Shown in pieces: positions 11,612 through 24,678 of a stretch of 64,000 bases of DNA. Below the pieces are notes generated by a model. The model was not told the DNA's origin, made no database searches, and worked only from the letters and a program-made list of their open reading frames with translations. This stretch comes from Hordeum vulgare subsp. vulgare (lineage: Eukaryota; Streptophyta; Magnoliopsida; Poales; Poaceae): positions 109,604,881 through 109,668,880 of the forward strand of contig NC_058519.1 in the NCBI RefSeq assembly GCF_904849725.1. The letters run 5' to 3'. The position numbers and the translations under genes were made by a program. Numbering within the stretch: position 1 is the first letter of the stretch; the number at the start of each line of letters is the position of its first letter.

Positions 11612-12963
11612 TGATACGTCTCCAACGTATCTATAATTTTTGATGGTTCCATGCTATTATCTTGTCAACTTTGGATGTTTTATATGCATGAATATGCTAT
11701 TTTATATCTTTTTGGGAGTAACCTATTAACTCAGTGCCTCGTGCCTGTTTCTGGTTTTTTCCATGTTTTTGACCTTTTTCAGAAAAGAATATTAAACGGA
11801 GTCCAAACGGAATAAAACCTGCGGGATGATTTTTTCCATAACAGAAGATACGCAGGGGACTTGAGAACCAAGGCAGGAGACCTCGTGGGAGGTCACAAGC
11901 CCCCTAGGCGCGCCCTAGGGGGAGGGGCCGCGCCTGGCAGGCTTCTTAATCAACATCATTGCCTCTCCGATGATGCGTGAGTAGTTCACCACAGACCTTC
12001 GGGTCCATAGCTAGTAGCTAGATGGCTTCTTCTCTCTCTTGGATCTTCAATACAAAGTTCTCCATGATCTTCATGGAGATCTATCCGATGTAATCTTCTT
12101 TTGCGGTGTGTTTGTCGAGATCCGATGAATTGTGAATTTATAATCAGATTATCTGTGAATATTACTTGAGTCTCCTCTGATCTCTTATATGCATGATTTC
12201 GTATCCTTGTAATTCTCTTTGAGTTATGGGTTTTGTTTGGCCAACTTGATCTATAATTCTTGCAATGGGAGAAGTGCTTGGTTTTGGGTTCATACCATGC
12301 GGTGTCCTCACCCAGTGACAGAAAGGGTAGCGAGGCACGCATCGTGTTGTTTCCATCAAGGGTAAAAAGATAGGGTTTATACCATATTGCATGAATTATC
12401 CCTCTACATCATGTCATCTTGCTTAAGGCGTTACTCCATTTGTTATGAACTTAATACACTAGATGCATGCTGGATAGCAGTTGATGTGTGGAGTAATAGT
12501 AGTAGATGCAGAAAGTATCGGCCTACTTGTCTCGGACGTGATGCCTATATGTATGATCATTGCCTTAGATATCGTCATGACTTTGCACGATTCTATCAAT
12601 TGCTCGACAGTAATTCGTTCACCCACCGTAATACTTGCTATCATGAGAGAAGCCTCTTGTGAACACTATGGCCCCCGGGTCTACTTCACATCATATATTC
12701 AGATCTACAAAAATACCAAAAATACTTTGTTGCACTTTTCACCTTCAGATCTCACCTTGCAAATAATCGTGGAGGGATTGACAACCCCTTTTTCACGTTG
12801 GGTACAAATTCGTTTGTTTTTGCGCAGGTACATTGGTGCCTCATCTTGATACTCCGACTGGATTGATACCTTGGTTCTCAAACTGAGGGAAATACATACG
12901 CTACTTTGCTGCATCACCCTTTCCTCTTCAAGGGAAAAACCAACGCAAGCTCAAGAGGTAGCA
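11612..12963 (+). repeat. 5' LTR of element A, promoter deleted
   Basis: It starts TGATACGTCTCC and ends CAAGAGGTAGCA, right before the primer site. It is about 170 bp shorter than the related solo LTR at 25225-26743. The missing part corresponds to 25545-25725, which holds the TATA box, and the break is at a ggctt (11940-11944) that occurs at both ends of the deleted stretch. The base caatg at 11607-11611 is the left TSD. Confidence 0.8.
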
Positions 12964-12973
12964 AGTAGGATTT

Positions 12974-12991
12974 TGGCGCCGTTGCCGGGGA
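12974..12991 (+). other. Primer-binding site, tRNA-Asp, of element A
   Basis: The 18 bases TGGCGCCGTTGCCGGGGA are complementary to the 3' end of plant tRNA-Asp(GUC). This primer is typical of the Athila clade. It lies 11 bases after the LTR end. Confidence 0.9.
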
Positions 12992-13213
12992 GTATTCAAG
13001 TGAAGCATATATACCAAGTAACTATCGCAAACTCTTATCTTGCATTTACATTATTTACCTTTTGCCTCTTGTTTTCCTCTCCCCCACTTCTCATTTTTTT
13101 TACAAAAATATTTGCCTTTTTCGTTCGCCCTTTCTTTCGCTTGCTTTCTGTTTGCTTGTGTTGCAATGTGCCTTCTATTTCCTTGCATCTTCACTTGCTA
13201 AAAATCTATTGAT

Positions 13214-13693
13214 ATGGATCCTCATCCACTTGTTAATATTTTCAAAAGACCAAATTATGATGAACAATTTTCTAGTGAGTTGAATGCACTTGACCATCTC
13301 TATGGAGTTTTGTTTGAAAATCATGAATCTGAAAATTTGGATGAAGTGTTGAAAGAAGAAAATTATCAAGTGGTTCATGATATCTGCTTGAATGAAAAAC
13401 ATGATTGCCATGTTGTTAGTATGAATTCTCTGGATATCTATGATGCTAATGATATGCAAAACCACAAGCTTGGGGATGCTATGCTTGATGAAGATGATAT
13501 TTTTTGTTTCCCAAGTTTTGGTGATGACCCTTATGCTATAATTGATCATGAAAAGAATTCTTTGCATGATAGTTATATTCAAAGATTCCTTCATGATGTT
13601 ACTGAAAATTACTGTGAGAGAGGAACATATGCTTTTACATATTGCAATAATATCAAGCTTCCTCTCTATGTATTCAACGTTTTGAAGTTATGA
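13214..13693 (+). CDS. Unknown 159-aa ORF of element A, in the gag position
   Basis: This uninterrupted ORF starts MDPHPLVNIFKRPNYDEQ about 220 bases after the primer site, preceded by a pyrimidine-rich leader like the one before gag in B and E. The product is acidic (rich in Asp, Glu and His) and has no gag, zinc-knuckle or protease motif and no membrane segment. The same frame stays open after the TGA at 13691-13693 to a second TGA at 13802 and a third at 13850. It contains a basic stretch KIPMHRKWVRLKRV, so the ancestral protein was probably about 212 aa. Function unknown. It may be a product specific to this non-autonomous family or a remnant of a divergent gag. Confidence 0.55.
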   Translation: MDPHPLVNIFKRPNYDEQFSSELNALDHLYGVLFENHESENLDEVLKEENYQVVHDICLNEKHDCHVVSMNSLDIYDANDMQNHKLGDAMLDEDDIFCFPSFGDDPYAIIDHEKNSLHDSYIQRFLHDVTENYCERGTYAFTYCNNIKLPLYVFNVLKL

Positions 13694-13852
13694 TTGTTTT
13701 GCCTTCCTATGCTAGTTAATTCTTGTTCCCATAAATTGTTTGCCCACAAAATCCCTATGCATAGGAAGTGGGTTAGACTTAAACGTGTTTTTTGCCATTC
13801 ATGATGCTCTTTTGCATATCTCAACTACTACTTTTTATGTGAGCATCATTGA

Positions 13853-15228
13853 AATCGTTAAGCCTAGCTAAGGGCGTTAAACGATAGCGCTTGTTGGGAT
13901 GCAACCAAATGAATAAATTTATTTTTGCTTTTTTCTTTCTGTTTTGTTGTGTCCACACCATCATAATTCAATTATGATTGTGTTTCTTCTGTTTTAGTTT
14001 GTGTTTGTACCAAGTAGCACCTTTATGATTAGTTTTGGTGATAGTTGTTTGATCATGCTGAAAAAGACAGAAACTTTGTGCTCATGATTTTTTTTAATTC
14101 CTATCCAGAAAGAGATTTTGAGTTGATTCTTTTTGCTGCTGATTTATATGATAATTTCCCTAATTTTCATACGTTTTCAGAATTTTTGGGATACGAGAGG
14201 TATACGAAGTATTCTATAGACTGGTTTGTTTTTGACAGATTCTGTTTTTGTTGTGTTGATTGCTTATTTTGATGAAACTATGGTTAGTATCGGGGGGTAC
14301 TAGCCATGGAAAAGTGAGAATACAGTAATATAACATCAATCTAAATAGAAATCAAGTTTACTACAGTACCTAAAGAGTTGGTGGTTTGTTTTCTTATGCT
14401 AATGATATCACGAGTTTCTGTTTAAGTTTTGTGTTGTGAAGTTTTCAAGTTTTGGGTGATGTTCTTATGTACAAGGGAATAAATAGTGGAAGGAGCTTAA
14501 GCTTGGGGATTCCCAAGACATCCCAAGCCAAATTCAAGGACACCAAAAATCCTAAGCTTGGGGATGCCCCGTGAAGGCATCCCCTCTTTCGTCTTCAATC
14601 CATCGGTAACGTTACTTGGAGATCTCTTTTTATTCACCACATGATATGTGTTTTCCTTGGAGCGTCGTGTATTATAGGAGTCTTTGCTTTTTGTTTTGTC
14701 ACAATCATCCTTGCTGCAAACCTTTTTGAGAAGGACATGCACTCATCGTGAATTTGTTAGAATGCTCAATGTGCTTCACTTATATCTTTTGAGCTAGATA
14801 ATTTTGCTCTAGTGCTTCACTTAAATTTTTGTAGAGCACGGCAGTGTCATATTTTTAAGAAATAATAACTCTCGATCTTCACTTATATATTTTTGAGAGT
14901 GCTCTCTCTAAGTAACTTGGTAATTGGCGTGTGCTATGAAATTAGTCCCAAATATGATAGGTATCCAAAGAGGATATAATAAAAACTTTCATATTCAAGT
15001 GCATTGATTAGTAAGAGAAGTTTGATTCCTCACAATTAGTTTTGAGATATGGATATGGTAATATTAGAGTCATGTTAGTAGGGTGTTGTGAATCTAGAAA
15101 TACTTGTGTTGAGGTTAGTGATTCCCGTAGCATGCACATATGGTGAACCGCTATGTTAGGAAGTCGGAGCATAATTGATTTATTGATTGTTATCCTTTGT
15201 GTGGCGGTCGGGATCGCTCGATGGTTAA
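13853..15228 (+). other. 3' non-coding internal region of element A, left part
   Basis: No supported coding region. It is collinear with non-coding regions of E (35646 onward) and B (minus strand). It holds a perfect 9-bp hairpin GGGGATGCC/GGCATCCCC at 14560-14584 next to an AAGCTTGGGG motif. The stretch aagggcgttaaacgatagcg near 13870 is also shared with E and B just downstream of their protease. Confidence 0.65.
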
Positions 15229-16785
15229 TGCTGCGGCAACAAAAGAACTTCCTTGGTGCTAGGAAGTCTTCTTGTTACTTCTCTGGTTTGCGTCGGTTTT
15301 TCCCTTGAAGAGGAAGGGTGATGCAGCACAGGAGCAGTAAGTATTTCCGTCAGTTTGAGAACCAAGGTATCGATCCAGAAGGAGGGCCTCATCAAGTCCA
15401 GAGTACCTGCGCAAACACAAACAAGCTTGCACCCAATGCTTCAAAGGGGTTGTCAATCCCTTCAAGATTGTTTGCAAAGTGAGATCTGAAGGCGGAAAGT
15501 GCAACGAAGTAAAAAGTGTAAGGTTGAAAATATGGTGTGGAGTAGACCCTGGGGGCCATTGTGTTCACTAGAGGCTTCTCTCATAATAGGAAATATCACG
15601 GTGGGTGAACAAATTACTGTCGAGCAATTGATAGAACCGCGCAAAGTCATGACGATATCTAAGGCAATGATCATACATATAGGCATCACGTCCGAGACAA
15701 GTAGACCGATACTTTCTGCATCTACTACTATTACTCCACACATCGACCGCTATCCAGCATGTATCTAGTGTATTGAGTTCATGACGAACAGAGTAACGCC
15801 TTAAGCAAGATGACATGATGTAGAGGGATAATCTCAAACCAATGATGAAAAACCCATCTTTTTACCCTTGATGGCAACAACATGATGCGTGCCTCGCTAC
15901 CCCTTGTGTCACTGGGTGAGGTCACCGCACAGTATGAACCCAAAACCAAGCACTTCGCCCATTGCAAGAATCATAGATCTAGTTGGCCAGACAAAATCCA
16001 CAACTCGAAGAGAATTACAAGGATATGAAATCATGCATAAGAGAGATCAGAAGAAACTCAAATAAGATTCATAGATAATCTGATCATAAATCCACAATTC
16101 ATCGGATCTCGACAAACACACCTCAAAAGAAGATTACATCGGATAGATCTCCATGAAGATCATGGAGAACTTTGTATTGAAGATCCAAGAGAGAGAAGAA
16201 GCCATCTAGCTACTAGCTATGGACCCGTAGGTCTATGGTGAACTACTCACGCATCAACGGAGAGGTCATGGTGTTGATAAAGAAGCCCTCCGTATCCGAA
16301 TCCCCCCTCCGACAGGGCACCAGAACGTGCCCCAGATGGGATCTTGCGGAGACAGAAGCTTGCGGCGGTGGAAAAGTAATTTCGATGATCTCCTGATTTT
16401 TTTGGGATTTTTAAGGAATTTATAGGCACAACCCCTAGGTCAGGGGGCGCTCAAGGGCCCCACAAGCCTGTGGGTCGCGGCCTATCCGCCTGGCCGCGGG
16501 GTGGGGGCTTGTGGGCCCCTTGAGGCTCCCCTGCCTTGGCTCTCAAGCTTCTCGATCTTCTTCCGTTCCGGAAAAAATCTTTTCGGGGATTTTCTTTCGT
16601 TTGGACTCCGTTTCAAAATATCGTTTGATAGGGGTCAAAAACATGGAAAAAACAGGAACTGGCACTTGGCACTGAGTTAATAAGTTAGTCCCAAAAAACA
16701 TATAAAAGGCATGCAAAACATCCAAAGTTTGACAAGATAATAGCATGAACCCATCAAAAATTATAGATACGTTGGAGACGTATCA
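15229..16785 (-). repeat. 3' LTR of element B
   Basis: In minus sense it starts TGATACGTCTCC at 16785 and ends CCGCAGCA at 15229. It contains a TATA box (TATAAA, plus-strand 16419-16424) and the GC-rich CCACAAGCC/GGCTTGTGG inverted repeat at about 16461-16518. Its partner LTR has the same length. Confidence 0.9.
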
Positions 16786-19477
16786 AGCATCCCCAAGCTT
16801 AACTCCTGCTCGTCCTCGAGTAGGGAAGTGATAAAGAACGAATTTTTGATGTGGAATGCTACCTAGCATAGTTTTCCTTTGCAACTTCTTTCACATGACA
16901 TGAATGTTCTGATCCGTAAGATTCGAAACAATAGTTTGCTCTTGACATGAAAACAGTAATACTTCAAGCAAACTAGCAAAGTAATCATGAACTTTCAAAA
17001 TAACAAGGCCAAAGAAACTTATCCCTACAAAATCATATAGTATGGCTATGCTCCATCATCCTCACACTACTAATGTAAATCATGCACAACCCCGGTATTG
17101 GCCAAGTAATTGCTTTCACTCTCTTACTTTCTCAAACTTTTTATAACTATCACGCAATACATGAGCACGAGCCATGGATATAGCACTATAGGTGGAATAG
17201 AGTGTGGTGGTGGCTGTGAGACAAAAAGGGAGGAGATAGTCACATTGACTCGGCGTATCAATAGGCTATGGAGATGCCCATTAATAGATATCAATGTCAA
17301 TGAGTAGGGATTGCCATACAAGAGATGCACTAGAGCTATAAGTCTGTGAAAGCTCAAAAGGAGAACTAGTGGGTGTGCATCCAACTTGCTTGCTCACGAA
17401 GACCTAGGGCAATTTTGAGGAAGCCCATCATTGGAATATACAAGCCAAGTTATATAATGAAGATTCCCACTAGCATATGGTAGTGACAAAGCAAGAAGCT
17501 TTAAATAATGAAGAACATGGTGCTATCATGAAGCACAAGTGTGGAAAAAGATAGTAACATTGTCCCTTCTCTCTTTTTCTCTTTTTTTTCATTTGGGCTC
17601 TTAGGCCTCTTTTTTCTTTTCTTTTGTTTTGTTTTTGGGCTCTTTGGCCTCTTTTTTTTATTTCCTCACATTGGACAATGCTCTAATAATGATGATCATC
17701 ACACTTTTATTTACTCACAGCTCAAAGATCACAATGATGATGACTCCATAGGAAATGCCTCCGGCAGTGTACCGGGATGTCCAACGATCTAGCATGGCGT
17801 ATGACGTTGAAACATCTCGCTAGCTATCTTACGATCATGCAATGGAAATATGAGAGTGACGACACAAGTCATGAGATGGAACAGTGGGAGTTGCATGGCA
17901 ATATATCTCGGAATGGCTATGAAAATGCCATAGTAGGTAGATATCGTGGCTGTTTTGAGGAAGGAATTTGGTGGGTTTGTGCACCGACGAGAATTGCGCG
18001 GCATTAGAGAGGCTAGAAATGGTGGAAGGTGAAAGTGCATCTATACCATGGGCTCACATTAGTCATGAAGAACTCACATACTTGTTGCGAATGTTTTTAT
18101 TAGTAATCGAAACAAAGTGCTAAACGCATACTCCGAGGGGAAGTGTTGGTAGGTGTAAACCATTGCGCGATCCCGACCTCAACACAAGGATGACAATCAA
18201 TAGATCAATTTTGCTCCGACTTCCTAACATAGCGGTTCACCATACGTGCACGCTACGGGAATCACTAACTTCAACACAAGTATTTCTAGATTCTCAACAC
18301 CCTACTAACATAACTCTTAATATTACCAAATCCATGTCTCAAAACTATTTGAGAGGAATCAAAACATCTCTTTCTACTCAATGCACATGAAGATGGAGGT
18401 TTTTGCATTCTCTTTGGGTATCTATCACTTTTAGTTCTACTTTCATAACATAAGCCAACTACCAAATCACGCACCGCCGTGCTCTAAAAGATATAAGTGA
18501 AGCACACAGAGCAAAAGTATCTAGCTCAAAAGATATAAGTGAAGCACTATGAGCATTCTAGCAAAATCATGATGAGTGTATGTCTCTCTCTCTCAAAAAA
18601 GGTGTGCATCAAGGATGATTGTGACACAACAAAAGGAAAAAACTCCTATGATACAAGACGCTCCAAGCAAAAACACATATCATGTGGTGAATAAAAATAT
18701 AGCTCCAAGTAATGTTACCGATGGATTGAAGACGAAAGAGGGGATGCCTTCCCGGGGCATCCCCAAGCTTAGGTTTTTTGGTGTCCTTGAATCTGGATTG
18801 GGATGCCTTGGGCATCCCCAAGCTTGAGCTCTTTCCACTCCTTATCTCTTTGTCCATGAGAACATCACCCAAAACTTGAAAACTTCACAACACAAAACTT
18901 AAACAGAAACTCGTGATAACATTAGCACAAGAAAACAAACTACCACTTCTTTTGGTACTGTAGCAAACTTGAATTCTATCTATATTGATGATGGGCTACT
19001 GTATTCTCACTTTTCCATGGCTAGTACCCCCCGATACTAACCATAGTTTCATCAAAACAAGCAACCAACTCAACAAAAATAGAATCTGTCAAAAACAAAC
19101 CAATTTGTAGCAATTTGTATACTTTGTATACTTATGCTACCTCAAAAAATCTGAAAAATTACGAAGGCCTGGGAAAAAGGTATATCAACAAGCAGCAAAA
19201 CGAATCAACTCAAAATCTCTTTCTGAATAAAAATGAAAAATAATCTCGTGAGCGAAAAGTTTCTGTCTTTTTCCAGCAGGATCAAACAACCATTACCAAG
19301 ACTAGTCATAAAGGCTTTGCTTGGCTCAAACACAAAAAGAAACACAAAAAACACAATCACAACAGAATTATGAAAGTGTGGACGCAACAAAACAGAAAGA
19401 AAAAGATAAATTCATTGGGTTGCCTCCCAACAAGCGCTATTGTTTAACGCCCTTAGCTAGGCATAAAAGCGATAGAA
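16786..19477 (-). other. 3' non-coding internal region of element B with polypurine tract
   Basis: Next to the LTR, the minus-sense sequence AAGCTTGGGGATGCT (16786-16800) is the polypurine tract. The rest has no supported ORF. It holds the CATTGTCC/GGACAATG inverted repeat around an oligopyrimidine tract (17557-17682) and the GGGGATGCC hairpin (18740-18764). Both features recur in A and E. Confidence 0.7.
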
Positions 19478-21553
19478 TCACGTATCGTCGTCTTTGGTGT
19501 TCAAACCATAAGTGGCCCTCATCATGGATTCATAAGGAAATATTATTTTCTTGCTAGGAAAGTGTTCCATGCCCTTCCGTAAAGGAAATTGAAATCTAAT
19601 ATTCCCTTCTTTCATATTGATGATAGCACCGATAGTCCTTAGGAAAGGTCTACCAAGAATAATAGGGCATGTAGGATTGCAATCAATGTCAAGCACAATG
19701 AAATCCATGGGTACATAGTTCCTATTTGCAATAATAAGAACATCATTGATCCTTCCCATGGGTTTCTTGACAGTAGAATCAGCAAGATGCAAATTAAGAG
19801 AACACTCTTCAATTTCATTAAAACCCAGAACATCACATAAAGACTTTGGAATCGCGGAAACACTAGCACCCAAATCACACAAAGCATTGCACTCATAGTT
19901 TTTGATTTTGATTTTGATGGTAGGTTCCCACTCATCATGAAGCTTTCTAGGGATAGAAACTTCCAATTCAAGTTTCTCTTCAAGAGATTTTATCATAGCT
20001 TCGATGATATGATCGGTAAAGGCCTTGTTTTGGCTATAAGCGTGTGGAGAGTTCAACATGGATTGCATCAAGGAAATGCGTTCAATCAATGAGAAACTAT
20101 CATAATTGAATTCCTTGAAATCCACGGTAGTAATTTCATTACTACTCAAAGATTTAACATCTTCTACTCCACTTTTAATGCTTTTAGCATCAAGATAGAT
20201 GGACTCCGAATCATTGGGGCACTTTTCAACCAAAGTGGATTCATATCCAGCCCCATAATCATTAGGTTTGACACAAGAAAACAAAAATTCAATGGGAGTC
20301 ACACCAAGAACTTTAAGATCATCGTGATTCTCATCACGAGAACACGCCTTTTTAAGCCATTAATGTCTTGCACGAATTTGGGCGGTTCTTTCTTGGCTCT
20401 CAATCATGGAAACATGCATAGCTTTCAAAGTTTCATCCATGTTGATTTTGGTAGGAGCACATCTAACTTTCAAAGCATCAACATCACTAGAAATTCTATC
20501 AACGCTCTTAGCCAAATCGTCAATTTTGAGTAGTTTTTCCTCTATGGACGCATTGAAAATCTTTTGAGAGTTGATGAACTCTTTGATATTACTCTCTAAA
20601 TCAGAGGGTAATCTATTGTAATTTCCATAAGTATTGTTGTATGAGTTGCCAACGTTATTAGAGGAGTTACTAGGAAAAGGCCTAGGAACATAGTTTCCTC
20701 TAAAAGCATTGTTGTTGCCAAAGTTATTCCTACCAACAAAATTAACGTCCAAGCTAGCGTTGCTATTCTCAATCAAAGAAGACAAGGGCATATCGTTAGG
20801 ATTCAAAAGAGAATTTGTACTAGCAACCAAATTCATTAACTTGTCCATCTTAGCACTTATTGAGTTAATTTCTTCTATAGCGTGTACCTTCTTACTAGTA
20901 GGTGACCTTTCAGTGTGCCACTGAGAGTAGTTCGTCATGATGTTGTCTAAGAGCTTTGTGGCTTCCCCTAACATGATTTACATGAACGTTCCACCTGAGG
21001 CGGAGTCCAAGATATTTCTAGAAGTGAAATTCAAGCCAGCGTAAAAGATTTGAATAATCATCCAACGACTCAAGCCATGAGCGGGACAATTTCTAATCAT
21101 TAATTTCATTCTCTCCCGAGATTGTGCAACATGTTCATGATCAAGTTGATTGAAATTCATGATATCATTACGGAGAGAGATGATCTTAGCCGACGGAAAA
21201 AACTTGGATATATAAGCATCTTTGCACTTATCCCAAGAATCGATACTATTTTTGGGCAAAGAAGAAAACCAAGTTTTTGCGCGATCTCGCAACGAGAAAG
21301 GACAAAGCTTCAATTTAATCACGTCATTATCCACATCTTTTTTCTTTTGCATATCGCAAAGCTCAATGAAGGTATTGAGATGGGATGCGACATCATCACT
21401 AGGAAGGCCTGAGAATTGCTCTTTCATAACAAGATTCAGCAAAGCGGCATTGATTTCGTATGACTCCGCACTAGTGGCGGGAGCAATCGGAGTACTAATA
21501 AAATCATTATTATTAGTATTCGAGAAGTCACAAAGTTTGGTGTTTTCGTTCAT
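19478..21553 (-). pseudogene. gag-protease of element B (one frame, two nonsense mutations)
   Basis: From ATG at 21553 (MNENTKLCDFSNTNNND) a single frame runs about 690 codons to 19478, broken only by TAA at 20978-20980 and TAA near 20360-20362. The gag part has the Athila-like capsid core, e.g. RAKTWFSSLPKNSIDSW and GLSRWMIIQIFYAGLNF. The C-terminal part is a retropepsin-like protease with the active-site motif CDLGASVSAIP and a later PIILGRPFLRTIGA. No CCHC knuckle is present. Gag would form particles and the protease would cleave the polyprotein; polymerase and integrase would have to come from another element. The ATG is chosen because it aligns with the gag start of E. Confidence 0.8.
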
Positions 21554-21757
21554 GGTGACTTCAGCAAGCAAGCAAGCACACAAGCAACAAAGAGCAGTCG
21601 AGAAAAAGGGCGAACGAAAAGGCGAACCAAAAAGGCAAACGAAAAAGGCAAATTGGTGAAGTGGGGGAGAGGAAAATGAGAGGCAACTGGCAAACAAAGT
21701 AAATGCAAGAGATGAGTTTGCGACACCTACTTGGATGAGTCCTTGACTTGATCTTCC

Positions 21758-21775
21758 TCCCCGACAACGGCGCCA
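21758..21775 (-). other. Primer-binding site, tRNA-Asp, of element B
   Basis: In minus sense it reads TGGCGCCGTTGTCGGGGA, one base different from the tRNA-Asp complement in A and E. It lies 10 bases after the LTR end. Confidence 0.85.
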
Positions 21776-21785
21776 GAAATTCTTC

Positions 21786-23342
21786 TGCTGCGGTAACAAA
21801 AGTCCTTCCTTGGCGCTAGGAATTCTTCTTGTTACTTCTCTGGTTTGCGTCGGTTTTTCCCTTGAAGAGGAAAAGGTGATGCAGCACAGGAGCAGTAAGT
21901 ATTTCCCTCAGTTTGAGAACCAAGGTAACGATCCAGAAGGAGGGCCTCGTCAAGTCTAGAGTACCTGCGCAAACACAAACAAGCTTGCACCCAACGCTTC
22001 AAAGGGGTTGTCAATCCCTTCAAGATTGTTTGCAAAGTGAGATCCGAAGGCGGAAAGTGCAACGAAGTAAAAAGTGTAAGGCTGAAAATATGGTGTGGAG
22101 TAGACCCTGGGGGCCATAGTGTTCACTAGAGGCTTCTCTCGTAATAGCAAATATCACAGTGGGTGAACAAATTACTGTCGAGCAATTGATAGAACCGCGC
22201 AAAGTCATGACGATATCTAAGGCAATGATCATACATATAGGCATCACGTCCGAGACAAGTAGACCGATACTTTCTGCATCTACTACTATTACTCCACACA
22301 TCGACCGCAATCCAGCATGCATCTAGTGTATTGAGTTCATGACGAACAGAGTAATGCCTTAAGAAAGATGACATGATGTAGAGGGATAATCTCAAACCAA
22401 TGATGAAAACCCCATCTTTTTACCCTTGATGGCAACAACACGATGCGTGCCTCGCTAACCCTTCTATCACTGGGTGAGGTCACCGCACAGTATGAACCCA
22501 AAACCAAGCACTTCTCCCATTGCAAGAATCATAGATCTAGTTGGCCAGACAAAACCCACAACTCGAAGAGAATTACAAGGATATAAAATCATGCATAAGA
22601 GAGATCAGAAGAAACTCAAATAACATTCATAGTTAATCTGATCATAAATCCACAATTCATCGAATCTCGACAAACACACCGCAAAAGAAGATTACATCGG
22701 ATAGATCTCCATGAAGATCATGGAGAACTTTGTATTGAAGGTCCAAGAGAGAGAAGAAGCCATCTAGCTACTAGCTATGGACCCGTAGTTCTATGGTGAA
22801 CTACTCACGCATCATCAAAGAGGTCATGGTGTTGATGAAGAAGCCCTCCGTGTCCGAATCCCCCCTCCGGTAGGGCACCAGAACGTGCCCAGATGGGATC
22901 TTGCGGAGAAAGAAGCTTGCGGCGGCGGAAAAGTAATTTCGATGATCTCCTGATTTTTTTGGGATTTTTAGGGAATTTATAGGCGCAACCCCTAGGTCAG
23001 GGGGTGCTCAGGGGGCCCACAAGCCTGTGGGCCGCGGCCTAGCCCCCTGGCCGCGGGGTGGGGGCTTGTGGGGCCCCTGAGGCTCCCCTGCCTTGGCTCT
23101 CAAGCTTCCCGATCTTCTTCCGTTCCGGAAAAAATCTTTTCGGGGATTTTCTTCCGTTTGGACTTCGTTTCAAAATCTCCTCTTAAAGGGGTCAAAAACA
23201 TGGAAAAAACAGGAACTGGCACTTGGCACTAAGTTAATAAGTTCGTCCCAAAAAATATATAAAAGGCATGCAAAACATCCAAAGTTTGACAAGATAATAG
23301 CATGAAACCATAAAAAATTATAGATACGTTGGAGACGTATTA
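21786..23342 (-). repeat. 5' LTR of element B
   Basis: In minus sense it runs from 23342 to CCGCAGCA at 21786. Its first bases are TAATACG rather than TGATACG, a transition at the terminal dinucleotide. TATAAA is at plus-strand 22976-22981, and the GC-rich inverted repeat at about 22999-23075. Length equals the other LTR. Confidence 0.9.
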
Positions 23343-23347
23343 GTTAG

Positions 23348-24678
23348 CACCTACCAACCCTTCCCCTAGGAGTATGCGTTTAGTACTTTGTTTCGATTAC
23401 TAGTAAAACTTTCGCAATAAGTATATGAGTTCTTCATGACTAATGTGAGTCCATGGTATAGATAAACTCTCACCTTCCACCATTGCTAGCCTCTCTAGTG
23501 CCGCGTAACTTTCGCCGGTGCACAAACCCACCATATACCTTCCTCAAAACAGCCACCATACCTACCTATTATGGCATTTTCATAGCCATTCCGAGATATA
23601 TTGCCATGCAACTCCCACCGTTCCGTCTCATGACATGTGCTGTCACTTTAATTTTGCCATTGCATGAGCGTAAGATAGCTAGCGAGATGTTTCAACGTCA
23701 TATGCTAAGCTAGATCGTTGCACATCCCGATACACTGCCGGAGGCATTTCATATAGAGTCATCATTGTTCTAAGTAATGAGTTGTAAGTAAATAAAAGTG
23801 TGATGATCATCATTATTAGAGCATTGTCCCATGTGAGGAAATAAAAAAGAGGAAAAATATGCCCATAAAAAAAGAGAGGAAAAAATGAAAAGAAAAAAAG
23901 AGGCCAAAGAGCCCAAACAAAAAAATGAGAGAAAAAGAGAGAAGGGACAATGCTACTATCTTTTTCCACACTTGTGCTTCAAAATAGCACCATGTTCTTC
24001 ATGATAGAGAGTCTCTTGTTTTGTCACTTCCATATACTAGTGGAATTTTCATTATATAACTTGGCTTGTATATTCCAATGATGGGCTTCCTCAGAATAGC
24101 CCTAGGTCTTCGTGAGCAAGCAAGTTGGGTGCACACCCACTAGTTTTCTTTTTGAGCTTTCATACACTTATAGCTCTAGTGCATCCGTTGCATGGCAATC
24201 CCTACTCATTCACATTGATATCTATTCATGGGCATCTCCATAGCCCATTGATATGCCGAGTCGATGTGACCATGTCCTCCTTTTTACATCACAACCTCCA
24301 CCACGCTCTATTCCACCTATAATGCTATATCCATGGCTCACGCTCATGTATTGCGTGAGAGTGGAAAAGGTTTGAGAAAGTAAGAGTGCGAAAACAATTA
24401 CTTGGCCAATACCAGGGTTGTGCATGATTTAAATTCGTTGTGTGGGGATGATCGAGCATAACCAGACTATATGATTTTGTAGGGATAACTTTGTTTGGCC
24501 TTGTTATTTCAAAAGTTCATGATTACTTTGCTAGTATGCTTGAAGTATTATTGTTTTCATGTCAATAGTAAACTATTGTTTTGAATCTTACGGATCTGAA
24601 CATTCATGCCACAAGAAAGAAATTACAAAGAACAAATATGTTAGGTACCATTCCACATCAAAAATTCGGTGGGATGCT
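23348..24678 (+). other. 3' non-coding internal region of element A, right part
   Basis: It continues A after the B insertion. No ORF is supported. It contains the perfect 11-bp inverted repeat AGCATTGTCCC (23820-23830) / GGGACAATGCT (23944-23954) around a purine-rich loop. The tract before the 3' LTR (tcggtgggatgct) is a degraded form of AAGCTTGGGGATGCT. Confidence 0.7.

Larger units (their letters stand above)
15229..23342 (-). mobile_element. Element B: gag-protease-only Athila-like gypsy retrotransposon
   Basis: Two LTRs of equal length (1557 bp each) flank an internal region read on the minus strand. In order it holds a tRNA-Asp primer site, gag-protease, 2.7 kb of non-coding sequence and a polypurine tract. 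There is no reverse transcriptase, RNase H or integrase. The TSD is gttaa (15224-15228) and gttag (23343-23347). It is inserted into the internal region of A; the A sequence on both sides matches the uninterrupted arrangement seen in E around 49200-49280. Confidence 0.9.

Noticed and set aside
13175..13594. 139-codon minus-strand frame over the A ORF
   Set aside because: It overlaps the plus-strand ORF in antisense, is rich in Ile/Met/Lys from AT-rich sequence and has no domain.
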